DNA from: JBDNIO01 sp041688215
GTDB taxonomy: Bacteria; Pseudomonadota; Gammaproteobacteria; Nevskiales; Salinisphaeraceae
Reading direction: 5' to 3'
Assembly (NCBI GenBank): GCA_041688215.1
Contig: JBDNIO010000206.1
Coordinates: 1-6,748 of the forward strand
DNA length: 6,748 nucleotides
The position numbers and the translations under genes were made by a program. Of the stretch, positions 1 through 6,457 are shown in pieces. How positions within the stretch are numbered: position 1 is the first letter of the stretch; every line of letters begins with the position of its first letter. The notes beneath the pieces were generated by a model. It was not told the DNA's origin, did no database searches, and worked only from the letters and a program-made list of their open reading frames with translations.

Positions 1-179
1 CAGCGTGAGCTGTTCCAGTTAGCACCGTCAGGCCGCGGCTGAACCGCGCAGTGCGTGTGGCAAAAGCCATATACAATCGGCCACGAGTAAAGCCTGCAGC
101 AGCTCGCTAACTCCACACTCCGGAATCTATTTAGTTGGTGTAATGAATATATCCAGGCAACGGTCTATAGAGGCAAGAC
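1..179. other. Non-coding left flank and leader of the sigma factor gene
   Basis: No gene is well supported here. On the plus strand an open frame from the left edge stops at TGA 40-42 (14 codons) and could be the tail of an upstream gene, but it is too short to judge. On the minus strand an ATG at 70-68 opens 23 codons to the edge without a good ribosome binding site. A small GC hairpin (CGCGG 34-38 with CCGCG 44-48) overlaps the first of these stops. The last 60 bases are AT-richer and probably hold the promoter of the sigma gene. GGAATC at 122-127 resembles an ECF-type -35 element, but I see no properly spaced -10, so no promoter is called. Confidence 0.4.
169..173 (+). promoter_or_regulatory. 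Ribosome binding site of the sigma factor gene
   Basis: AGAGG lies 6 bases before the ATG at 180. This supports ATG 180 over the in-frame ATG at 207, which has only a poor GGCGGGACC-type sequence in front of it. Confidence 0.55.
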
Positions 180-725
180 ATGGCTGAGCCCGGCGGGACC
201 ACCGACATGAGCAGCAAACAACATCGTTTCGAGGCTATGGTCGGCGCGGTAACCGACGATCTCTTCCGTTATGCCTACTGGCTTTGCCGGGATAAACACC
301 TGGCCGAAGACCTGGTGCAGGAAACCCTGCTGCGGGCCTGGCGCTTCATGGACAACCTGCGGGATACCAAGGCCGTAAAATCCTGGTTGATTACCACCCT
401 GCGGCGCGAAAACGCCCGCCTGTATGAGCGCAAACGGCTGCAACGGGTGGACATGGAAATGGGTGATCTTGCCGATGCTGCCGGCGATACCGCCTGGGCC
501 GCCGCCGAAATTTCCGAATTATATGCCCGCATCCACGCCCTGGCAGACGACTATCGCGAGCCGCTGGCGCTGCAGGTCATCCTCGGCTACAGCGTAGCCG
601 AGATTTCCGACACCATGGATATAAGTAAAAGCGCGGTCATGACGCGCCTGTTTCGTGCCCGTAAACAATTGCTGGACGCTGTGGACGATTTGCCCGAACA
701 GCGCGCCGGGGGAATAAGAAAATGA
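180..725 (+). CDS. RNA polymerase sigma factor, sigma-70 family, ECF type
   Basis: This 181-residue protein has the size and two-domain layout of an extracytoplasmic-function sigma factor, which directs core RNA polymerase to a small regulon. Region 2 spans about residues 18-85; the segment with LCRDKHLAEDLVQETLLRAW (35-54) is the typical region 2.1-2.2 core-binding motif, followed by the KSWLITTLRRENAR stretch (67-80) of the -10 recognition helix. Region 4 spans about 110-165, with a helix-turn-helix around GYSVAEISDTMDISKSAV and the closing RLFRARKQL. No extra C-terminal domain is present. The gene overlaps the next gene by 4 bases (ATGA, 722-725), implying translational coupling with a membrane protein that is its likely anti-sigma factor. 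The inducing signal and target promoters cannot be read from the sequence. A start at 207 would shorten the protein by nine residues without affecting any domain. Confidence 0.93.
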   Translation: MAEPGGTTDMSSKQHRFEAMVGAVTDDLFRYAYWLCRDKHLAEDLVQETLLRAWRFMDNLRDTKAVKSWLITTLRRENARLYERKRLQRVDMEMGDLADAAGDTAWAAAEISELYARIHALADDYREPLALQVILGYSVAEISDTMDISKSAVMTRLFRARKQLLDAVDDLPEQRAGGIRK

Positions 726-1420
726 ATTGCCTGGAATTTCGTCGTGCCTATTTGACGGACCCCTATCATCTGGAGCCCGAGCAAAGCGCGCACGTGCGCG
801 AATGCGACGCCTGCGCCCGCTATGCCAACCGCCAGACCGCGGCGGACCGCCGCCTGGAAGCAGCGTTGCGGATTCCTGTTTCCAGGGACCTGGGCGCCAA
901 CGTAATCTTTGAGCGCAGCATCCGCAGTCGTCGCGGTCTGCGGGTATTTGCCATGGCCGCGGGCCTGGTTTTAACCGTGGCTGCGGCCTTCGGCGTAACC
1001 ATGTTTAACCTGGGTTCAGACAATCTGCAGAGCGAGTTTCTTGTACATATGTCGCACGACCCAATCCACAAGCAAAGCCCGATGCCCGACGCGGACACGC
1101 TGTTGCGGCAGGTAAATGCGAGTATGGGTATAACCCTGGGCAATGAGCCCATGGGCCAGGTCGTGGCCGCGCGTCATTGTGATCTGGATGGTCATCAGGC
1201 GGCGCACTTCGTGATCGAAGAGGATGGCGTGCGTGCCACCGCCTTCCTGGTGCCGTATGAATCTCTATCTGGGCACGAATGGCTGGAAAACAGCGATGGC
1301 CAGCACGGCATGCTTATCCCCACCTCAGGCGGAGTAATTGCCGTTTTCTGCCCGGAGCGCCAGATGCTGGTGCGCGTGGGCGAACAGTTGCAGCGCTCGG
1401 TGCAGTGGTCTGCTTCTTAG
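722..1420 (+). CDS. Probable membrane anti-sigma factor, DUF3379-like
   Basis: This 232-residue protein is probably a single-pass inner-membrane protein holding the co-encoded sigma factor inactive. The cytoplasmic N-terminus (1-73) begins MNCLEFRRAYLTDP, the opening I associate with the DUF3379 family, and contains H24-x3-C28-x2-C31, the spacing of zinc-binding anti-sigma domains; C3 is a further possible ligand. One hydrophobic segment spans about 75-97 (VFAMAAGLVLTVAAAFGVTMF), preceded by the basic run RSIRSRRGLR, which predicts a cytoplasmic N-terminus. The remaining 135 residues would lie in the periplasm and have two cysteines (about 153 and 210) that could form a disulphide. Translation starts within the sigma gene's stop, with GGGGGA 8 bases upstream. 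The TAG stop (1418-1420) is the outer tip of a palindromic element. Family assignment is from recognition; the anti-sigma role is inferred from gene order, zinc motif and topology. Confidence 0.8.
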   Translation: MNCLEFRRAYLTDPYHLEPEQSAHVRECDACARYANRQTAADRRLEAALRIPVSRDLGANVIFERSIRSRRGLRVFAMAAGLVLTVAAAFGVTMFNLGSDNLQSEFLVHMSHDPIHKQSPMPDADTLLRQVNASMGITLGNEPMGQVVAARHCDLDGHQAAHFVIEEDGVRATAFLVPYESLSGHEWLENSDGQHGMLIPTSGGVIAVFCPERQMLVRVGEQLQRSVQWSAS

Positions 1421-1640
1421 TGTAGTGCGTTGGAATTAACGCTACTTAAGCGGCGATGAGCCCGAGAACCTGTCATTGCGAGCGAAGCGCGGCAATCCAG
1501 TGCCGGAGTCGTTGTAAGTTATGCGGCTCGCCACTGGATTGCCGCGTCAGCCCCGTTACACGGGGCTTCCTCGCAATGACGTAGTTCACATTTATTCATG
1601 TGGTTGTATGAATTCCAAACTACAATGGCGCACTACACTA
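1418..1640. repeat. Composite nested palindromic element ending two convergent genes
   Basis: The whole convergent gap is bounded by a perfect 12-bp inverted repeat, TAGTGTAGTGCG (1418-1429) and CGCACTACACTA (1629-1640). A second pair just inside, TTGGAATT (1430-1437) with AATTCCAA (1611-1618), is also perfect but offset by ten extra bases (1619-1628) on the right. Inside lies a separate palindrome (1472-1580). The first half also contains GCGTT (1427-1431) with AACGC (1438-1442). The outermost TAG on each strand is the stop codon of the incoming gene. There is no transposase, so it looks like a non-autonomous MITE-like unit, possibly one repeat inserted inside another. It may act as a bidirectional transcription terminator, although no long T-tract follows the stems. 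Confidence 0.7.
1472..1580. repeat. Inner intergenic palindromic repeat (GTCATTGCGAG type)
   Basis: The ends GTCATTGCGAG (1472-1482) and CTCGCAATGAC (1570-1580) are perfect inverted copies. A further perfect 15-bp pair, CGCGGCAATCCAGTG (1488-1502) with CACTGGATTGCCGCG (1532-1546), forms a strong central stem around a 29-base loop. The right arm carries an extra hairpin, AGCCCCGT (1549-1556) with ACGGGGCT (1560-1567). From memory this matches a dispersed intergenic repeat type seen in many bacterial genomes, with ends GTCATTGCGAG and inner ATCCAG/CTGGAT. Its role is unknown; a structured 3' end for both convergent transcripts is plausible. Confidence 0.8.
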
Positions 1641-2762
1641 GGCGGGTATTTCGCTTAAATCGGCCAAGGGGTGTTCGCCGTCCCAGCGATCAATAAAGTG
1701 CTCGTCTACCCAAGTGGCTGGTACCTCTGCGACTGAAGCGTAGCGCCATTGCGGCCGGCGGTCCTTGTCTATCAGCAACGCCCGCACACCCTCTCGGAAA
1801 TCCGGCTTGCGAATACAGGCCAGCGCCATTTCCAGTTCGCGCATGAAGCACTGTTTCAGGGATAAATGCTTGCCGTGCCTGATTTGTTCGTAAACCAGAT
1901 GCGCGCTCACCGGGCAGCTGCCGGCATGGGTTTTTCCGGCTTGCGCCAGCCAGCTGTCGGCATGTGATTCCAGGCTGCGGATGCTGGCCACGACGCCGGA
2001 CAAGGTCTCGGCATCGCAAACGTCATCAATACAATCCAGGTGCTTGCGTAAATGCGAATGCGGGCAATGTGCCTGGCTTCTGTTAGCAGCCTGGCGCAGC
2101 ACGTGTTCGACCACCACTGCGGGGTCTTGCCAGTTCTCGGCTGCCGTGAGGGCCTGGATGACGGCTGCTTTTTCATCGCGGTCGATAAAACGATTCGCAA
2201 ACCCTGTAAACAGGGCATCGCCGGCGTTCATGTGGGCGCCGGTCAGGCCCAGAAACAGCCCGGTGCTTGCCGGCATGCGATTTAAAAACCACGTGGCACC
2301 CACATCCGGAAACAGGCCGATGGTGATTTCCGGCATGGCCAGACGAGAGGTTTGCGTGACGACCCGATGGCTGGCGCCGGCGAGTATGCCCAGCCCGCCG
2401 CCCATGACGATGCCGTCGCCCCAGGCAATGATCGGCGTTTGCATCGTATGAATGAAATAATCCAGCCGGTATTCCGCGAGGAAGAAGCTATCCGCATCGC
2501 TGCTGTCAGCGTCGCCCGTCATGGCCTGGTATATCCGGGTAATATTTGCGCCGGCACAGAAGGCCTTGTCGCCCGATCCTTGCATGAAGATGCAAACCAG
2601 GTTGTCGTCAGCTTCCCAGGCCGACAATTGCGATCGCAGCTGCTCGATCATGGGCAGGGTCAGTGAGTTCAGCGTTTTCGGTGAATTCAGGGTGATGTGC
2701 CCGATGCGTTTATTGCCGCAGGCAGGGATTTCTTCGATCAGGATTTCGTCGTTGCTGCTCAT
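1638..2762 (-). CDS. 3-hydroxyisobutyryl-CoA hydrolase, enoyl-CoA hydratase/isomerase family
   Basis: This probably hydrolyses 3-hydroxyisobutyryl-CoA to 3-hydroxyisobutyrate in valine degradation, in the cytoplasm. At 374 residues it has the length of the hydrolase branch rather than the roughly 260 of ordinary crotonases. The crotonase fold shows FCAGANI (68-74) and DGIVMGGGLG (116-125), the oxyanion-hole loops, then MPEITIGLFPDVG (143-155); E145 and D153, eight apart, sit where the hydrolase's catalytic acidic pair is expected. The C-terminal block DFREGVRALLIDKDRRPQW (321-339) is the branch signature. The usual GGDI is GANI here, a small departure. ATG 2762 is the only usable start: an in-frame stop lies ten codons upstream with no other start codon between. 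The ribosome binding site (AGGA, 12 bases away) is weak, perhaps implying dependence on mmsA transcription. The TAG stop lies in the palindrome at 1418-1640. A different acyl-CoA substrate is possible. Confidence 0.87.
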   Translation of the reverse strand: MSSNDEILIEEIPACGNKRIGHITLNSPKTLNSLTLPMIEQLRSQLSAWEADDNLVCIFMQGSGDKAFCAGANITRIYQAMTGDADSSDADSFFLAEYRLDYFIHTMQTPIIAWGDGIVMGGGLGILAGASHRVVTQTSRLAMPEITIGLFPDVGATWFLNRMPASTGLFLGLTGAHMNAGDALFTGFANRFIDRDEKAAVIQALTAAENWQDPAVVVEHVLRQAANRSQAHCPHSHLRKHLDCIDDVCDAETLSGVVASIRSLESHADSWLAQAGKTHAGSCPVSAHLVYEQIRHGKHLSLKQCFMRELEMALACIRKPDFREGVRALLIDKDRRPQWRYASVAEVPATWVDEHFIDRWDGEHPLADLSEIPA

Positions 2763-2798
2763 GGATTTAGGTGATCCTAACGCGCATTCAGATTACCT

Positions 2799-2890
2799 CG
2801 TCTTTCCGGAAAATGCATTGCATTTATCCGGAATCCAGCCGGTTTGAGGCTATGGATTCCGAGTCTCGCGAATGCGATCCCGGAATGACG
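2799..2890. repeat. Intergenic palindromic repeat between mmsA and the hydrolase gene
   Basis: The ends CGTCTTTCCGG (2799-2809) and CCGGAATGACG (2880-2890) are inverted copies with one mismatch. A perfect inner stem pairs GGAATCCA (2830-2837) with TGGATTCC (2853-2860). Smaller hairpins occupy each side: AAATG/CATTT (2811-2815 with 2821-2825) and TCGC/GCGA (2866-2869 with 2874-2877), giving a clover-like fold. The CGTCATTCCGG...GGAATCCAG...CTGGATTCC design resembles a dispersed proteobacterial intergenic repeat known to me, and differs from the element at 1472-1580. It fills half of the 175-base gap in a co-oriented gene pair, so it could attenuate read-through or protect the upstream mmsA message. 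Confidence 0.75.
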
Positions 2891-2937
2891 AAATAAGGAG
2901 CTTGAGTCATCATTAGAAGCGTTTAAATCGAAATTTA

Positions 2938-4449
2938 TCATTTCATATCGATGGTCAGATTCGGCCCGCTCGCCGGAATGCCGGAGTCAAACCAGCGCGA
3001 TATTATGGTTTTTGTTTCGGTGTAAAAGCGGATGGCGTCCTTGCCGTAGGCGTGCAGATCGCCGTAAAAACTGGCCTTGCCGCCGGTGAAGGAGAAGAAT
3101 GGCACCGGCACGGGAATCGGAATATTCACGCCGATCTGGCCGACTTCACACTCCTGGCAATACTTGCGCGCGGCGGCGCCCGACGCCGTAAAAATGGCGG
3201 TGCCGTTGCCGTAAGGGTTGGCGTTGATCAGCGTGATCGCTGCGTCGAGCGAGTCCACCGCCACGGCACACAACACCGGCCCGAATATCTCCTCTTTGTA
3301 AATCGACATGGCCGGCGTTACACCGGAAAACAACGTGGGGCCAATCCAGTTGCCGTGGGGATAGCCTTCCACGCGGCAATCACGACCGTCCAGCTCCAGG
3401 GTCGCGCCTTCTTTTTCACCCAGGGTGATCATATCCTTGATGCGTTGCGTGGACTGCGGGTTGATCTGCGCCCCGTAGCCGGCGTTCTCGTCGTCCCAGC
3501 GCCCCGGTTTGATTTGCGCCATGACCTGTTTTATTTCCGGCAGCCATTCCTGTGCCTGGCCGACCAGCACCACGACCGAATTAGCCATGCAGCGCTGGCC
3601 GGCCGCGCCCACGGCCGAGCCTACCAGGTTGTTAATGCTTTGCGCCTTGTCGGCGTCGGGCATGATGACCATGTGATTCTTAGCGCCGGCCAGGGCCTGC
3701 ACCCGTTTCAGGTGCTGGCTGGCGGTGCGGTAAATAGTTTGCGCAACCGGTAGCGAGCCGACGAAGGAAATGGTTTTAACGTCCGGGTGTTCGAGCAGCA
3801 TGTCCACCTGGGCCTTGCCGCCATGCACGACCTGCAATACGTCTTTTGGAAAGCCGGCCTCCAGAAACAGTTCGGCCAGCCGATTGGGCGTCATCGGGTC
3901 CTGTTCCGAGGGTTTCAGAACGAAAGTGTTGCCACAGACAATCGCCAGCGGGAAAAACCACAGCGGAATCATGGCCGGAAAGTTGAACGGGGTAATCCCC
4001 GCGCACACGCCAAGCGGCACGCTGACGCTGCGGATGTCGATGCCGCTGGAGATGTTCTGGGCAGCATCGGCGATCGTTAACGAAGATGCATTACAAGCCT
4101 GCTCCACCACCTCAATGCCACGCCAGACGTCGCCTTTGGCATCAGCAAGGGTTTTGCCGGTTTCCCGGGCGAGGATTTCGCCGAGCTCATCGTGATGTTC
4201 TTTCAGCAACGCCTGATACCGCAGCATCATGCGGCAACGCTGGGGCGCGGGTACGTCTTTCCAGGTTTTGAAAGCGGCGCGTGCACTGGCTACCGCTGCC
4301 TGCATTTCGTCCGGCGTGGTCTGGGGCGCCTGCGCCAGTATTTCTTGAGTGGCGGGGTCGGTTACATCAATCCACTCCCTGCACTGCGACTGGCGCCATT
4401 CGCCGCCGATGAGCTGGGCCAGTTGCGGTGCTTTGCTTGGGCTCGTCAT
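2938..4449 (-). CDS. mmsA: Methylmalonate-semialdehyde dehydrogenase (CoA-acylating)
   Basis: It oxidises methylmalonate semialdehyde (and malonate semialdehyde) with NAD+ and CoA, releasing CO2 and giving propionyl-CoA (or acetyl-CoA): the last step of valine degradation. The 503 residues match the family length. Seen in order: ITPFNFP (152-158) with the oxyanion-hole N156; the cofactor-binding FVLKPSEQDP (176-185); FVGSLPVAQTIY (229-240); GAKNH (255-259), which in this CoA-acylating branch replaces the ELGGK segment carrying the general-base glutamate of ordinary aldehyde dehydrogenases; GQRCMA (284-289) with the catalytic C287; KEEIFGPV near 390; and a proline-rich GVNIPIPVPVPFFSFTG segment followed by the ISRW C-terminal tail. 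AAGG 7 bases before the ATG supports the start. It is transcribed toward the hydrolase gene, 175 bases away, and divergently from the acyl-CoA ligase. The close relative IolA acts in inositol breakdown, but the neighbour points to valine. Confidence 0.95.
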   Translation of the reverse strand: MTSPSKAPQLAQLIGGEWRQSQCREWIDVTDPATQEILAQAPQTTPDEMQAAVASARAAFKTWKDVPAPQRCRMMLRYQALLKEHHDELGEILARETGKTLADAKGDVWRGIEVVEQACNASSLTIADAAQNISSGIDIRSVSVPLGVCAGITPFNFPAMIPLWFFPLAIVCGNTFVLKPSEQDPMTPNRLAELFLEAGFPKDVLQVVHGGKAQVDMLLEHPDVKTISFVGSLPVAQTIYRTASQHLKRVQALAGAKNHMVIMPDADKAQSINNLVGSAVGAAGQRCMANSVVVLVGQAQEWLPEIKQVMAQIKPGRWDDENAGYGAQINPQSTQRIKDMITLGEKEGATLELDGRDCRVEGYPHGNWIGPTLFSGVTPAMSIYKEEIFGPVLCAVAVDSLDAAITLINANPYGNGTAIFTASGAAARKYCQECEVGQIGVNIPIPVPVPFFSFTGGKASFYGDLHAYGKDAIRFYTETKTIISRWFDSGIPASGPNLTIDMK

Positions 4450-4556
4450 AGTCAGGCCTTACGGGTTTTTCAGATACGCGGCTGCGATTTTATCGGGACG
4501 CCATAGTATGTGATTCGCAGGGTTGCTGCACGGTGGGTTCGCGTGTGCCAAGGCTG

Positions 4557-4587
4557 TTGGTATCTACCACCAGACTTGATTTATAGT
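4557..4587 (+). promoter_or_regulatory. Candidate sigma-70 promoter of the acyl-CoA ligase gene
   Basis: TATAGT at 4582-4587 matches five of six -10 consensus bases. TTGGTA at 4557-4562 matches four of six -35 bases, with a 19-base spacer that is slightly long; read with TTTATA (4580-4585) as the -10, the spacer is 17. Transcription would start near 4595, about 45 bases before the ATG. This is a visual match only. Confidence 0.35.
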
Positions 4588-4627
4588 CCATGATTCGTGC
4601 GTCGTGTGAACGCGAGGAAAACCTGTT

Positions 4628-4633
4628 GAGGAG
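4628..4633 (+). promoter_or_regulatory. Ribosome binding site of the acyl-CoA ligase gene
   Basis: GAGGAG sits 6 bases before the ATG at 4640. It is a strong Shine-Dalgarno sequence and favours this start over the in-frame ATG at 4661. Confidence 0.75.
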
Positions 4634-4639
4634 TAAGCA

Positions 4640-6211
4640 ATGGAAACGCCACTAACGCCCATGGACTTTGCGCGGCGCGCGCGCCGACTGTACCCGAACA
4701 GCACGGCGGTGGTCGATGGGGATGCGAGATTCACTTATGCCGAGTTCCTGGCGCGCTGTGACCGCGCCTCCAGTGCCCTGCAGGCGCTGGGAGTTAAAGC
4801 GGGTGATCGCGTGGCGGTAATCGCCCCCAATACCCACACAAATTTGGAAATGTTTTACGCCATTCCGCAGATTGGCGCGGTGATTGTGCCGGTGAATTAC
4901 CGCCTTACGCCGGAGGAATTCGCCTATATCCTGTTACACAGCGGCGCCACGGTCGTGTGCGCGCACAGTGATTATCTGGATGCGGTAGACAGCATTCGCG
5001 GGCAATGCCAGGAGCTTGAGCATTTTGTGGCGCTGGAGGGCAGCAAAAAGGGCTGGATAGAGTACGAGACCCGTCTGGCTGAAAGCGACGCCGAATTCGA
5101 TGCACTTGAAATCAGCGAGTCGGATCTGTTGTCGATCAACTATACCAGCGGTACGACTTCGCGGCCCAAAGGCGTAATGATTACCCACCGCAACGCTTAT
5201 ATGAATGTGGTCGGCACCCTGATCCACCAGCATCTGACCCCGGCAGACAATTACCTTTGGACCCTGCCGATGTTTCACGCCAACGGCTGGACCTTCACCT
5301 GGACCATCACCGCTTGCGGCGGCACCCACGTGTGCCTGCGCAAAGTGGAGCCGGAGCATATTTTCCGTTTGATGGCCGAGGAAAACATCAGCATGTTCTG
5401 CGCCGCGCCGACGGTGCTTATCGGCCTCGCCAACGCGCCGGAAGAACTGCGCGCAAATGCGCCCAAAGGCATCCGCCTGTTCACCGCGGGCTCACCGCCG
5501 GCAGCCGCCACCATCGAGCGACTTGAACAGGATCTGGGCTGGGAACTCACGCATGTTTACGGCTTAACCGAGACGACGCCGTTCATTACCATCTGCGAAC
5601 CCCGCAGCGAACACGCCCAACTCAACGCCAGCGAGCTTGCCAACCTCAAGGCCCGCCAGGGCGTTGAGTTAATCACCTCAGGTGATCTGCGTGTGGTCGA
5701 TGAAGACGGCGAAGAAGTCCCCTGGGACGGCGGAACCCTGGGCGAGATAACCGTGCGCGGCAACGTCGTGATGCAGGGTTATTACAACGATAAAAAAGCC
5801 ACGAAAGAAGCCATCCGTAATGGCTATTTTCATTCCGGCGACGCCGCAGTGGTGCATCCGGATGGCTATGTGGAGATTCGTGACCGCTTCAAGGACGTCA
5901 TTATCAGTGGCGGCGAGAATATTTCCTCGGTGGAAGTGGAAGGTGTTTTGCTGCGCCACCCGGCAGTGCAGGAAGCCGCCGTAGTCGGTGTGCCGCACGA
6001 ACAATGGGGCGAATCGCCGCACGCATTTGTAATCTGCAAGGCCGATTCCCAAGTCAGCGAAGACGAGATCAAGCAGTTCGTGCGCGACAACATGGCGCAT
6101 TTCAAGACACCGCAGTGGGTAAGTTTTGTGGATGAGCTGCCGAAAACCGCGACCGGCAAAATCCAGAAATTCGTATTGCGCGAAGGCGCCTCCGGCACAA
6201 GCAAACAGTGA
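4640..6211 (+). CDS. AMP-forming acyl-CoA synthetase (short/medium-chain or DmdB-like)
   Basis: This 523-residue enzyme activates a carboxylic acid with ATP to an acyl-adenylate, then transfers the acyl group to CoA. Motifs of the adenylate-forming superfamily appear in order: the phosphate-binding loop YTSGTTSRPKG (168-178), PMFHANGWTFTW (210-221), YGLTET (307-312), the SGD motif with D401, the hinge RDRFKD (414-419), ISGGENIS (422-429), and PKTATGKIQK (501-510) with K507 as the expected catalytic lysine. Serine replaces the usual glycine at 174, which I recall as common in the acyl-activating branch that includes methylmercaptopropionyl-CoA ligase (DmdB) and plant AAE proteins; LWTLPMFHANGW...GGTHVCLRKV also fits that branch. 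The protein is complete and has no membrane segment. Substrate cannot be fixed from sequence. The divergent mmsA suggests a short or branched acid, but a general fatty acid is equally possible. Confidence 0.9.
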   Translation: METPLTPMDFARRARRLYPNSTAVVDGDARFTYAEFLARCDRASSALQALGVKAGDRVAVIAPNTHTNLEMFYAIPQIGAVIVPVNYRLTPEEFAYILLHSGATVVCAHSDYLDAVDSIRGQCQELEHFVALEGSKKGWIEYETRLAESDAEFDALEISESDLLSINYTSGTTSRPKGVMITHRNAYMNVVGTLIHQHLTPADNYLWTLPMFHANGWTFTWTITACGGTHVCLRKVEPEHIFRLMAEENISMFCAAPTVLIGLANAPEELRANAPKGIRLFTAGSPPAAATIERLEQDLGWELTHVYGLTETTPFITICEPRSEHAQLNASELANLKARQGVELITSGDLRVVDEDGEEVPWDGGTLGEITVRGNVVMQGYYNDKKATKEAIRNGYFHSGDAAVVHPDGYVEIRDRFKDVIISGGENISSVEVEGVLLRHPAVQEAAVVGVPHEQWGESPHAFVICKADSQVSEDEIKQFVRDNMAHFKTPQWVSFVDELPKTATGKIQKFVLREGASGTSKQ

Positions 6212-6241
6212 GATAAAGCCTGCCGGGCAATGGATATCAGG

Positions 6242-6278
6242 AACCGGATATTTCGCAACGTATTCAGTATTTCCGGTT
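6242..6278 (+). terminator. Weak terminator-like hairpin after the acyl-CoA ligase gene
   Basis: AACCGGA (6242-6248) pairs with TCCGGTT (6272-6278) across a 23-base loop, starting 30 bases after the stop codon. The sequence TATTAAATAA follows rather than a clean T-tract, and the loop is long, so efficient intrinsic termination is doubtful. Confidence 0.22.
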
Positions 6279-6400
6279 TATTAAATAAGTGGTTCTAACG
6301 ATACTCAGGTACTGCATAAAAACCGCATCAGCTTCGAATGCACTTCGCCACTTACGCGCTGATTCCAGATTATTCGCTTTCATCTGCATAGGCTTATGAA

Positions 6401-6457
6401 CACAGAGGCACACAGAGGAAAAATTACGACGAACAAGACCCTCTGTGCGCCTCTGTG
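6401..6457. repeat. Palindromic repeat with CACAGAGG motifs
   Basis: CACAGAGGCACACAGAGG (6401-6418) is inverted at 6440-6457 with one central mismatch (6410 opposite 6448), giving an 18-base arm around a 21-base loop. Each arm is itself a tandem of two CACAGAGG units. This resembles a dispersed intergenic repeat built on the same words that I recall from several bacterial genomes. It lies in the convergent gap and may help terminate either transcript. It is unrelated in sequence to the repeats at 1418-1640 and 2799-2890. Confidence 0.75.

Larger units (their letters stand above)
4450..4639. promoter_or_regulatory. Divergent promoter region between mmsA and the acyl-CoA ligase
   Basis: These 190 bases separate two divergent start codons, so both promoters must lie here or overlap the genes. 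On the minus strand TAAAAT and TACTAT (within about 4480-4508) are possible -10 boxes for mmsA, but neither has a recognisable -35 at normal spacing. I looked for a strong operator-like palindrome and saw none; in particular no match to the LiuR-type TTTACGTTAACGTAAA pattern used by some proteobacteria for branched-chain degradation genes. Unlike the other larger gaps in the window, it contains no dispersed palindromic repeat. Confidence 0.6.

Noticed and set aside
2..70. Minus-strand ATG at 70-68 with 23 open codons to the left edge, possibly the start of a divergent gene
   Set aside because: Too short to judge, no clear ribosome binding site, and the sequence is GC-rich enough for a chance open frame. 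Sequence to the left would decide.
17..112. Inverted pair AGTTAGC (17-23) and GCTAACT (106-112), with GTGGC/GCCAC inside (57-61 with 80-84), as another palindromic element
   Set aside because: Short stems with large unpaired stretches; chance is a sufficient explanation without other copies.
1549..1567. The 8-bp GC hairpin as a classical rho-independent terminator
   Set aside because: It is followed by TCCTCGC rather than a T-tract on the plus strand, and by no clean T-run on the minus strand. It is better treated as part of the repeat.
1981..2451. A 156-codon plus-strand open frame inside the hydrolase gene
   Set aside because: It is antisense to a complete conserved gene and has biased composition (Ser, Thr, Met, Pro) with no domain-like pattern.
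3052..3753. A 233-codon open frame on the plus strand inside mmsA
   Set aside because: It is entirely antisense to a well-conserved dehydrogenase, its product is rich in Arg, Gly, His and Val as expected of a GC-biased shadow frame, and it matches no family I recognise.
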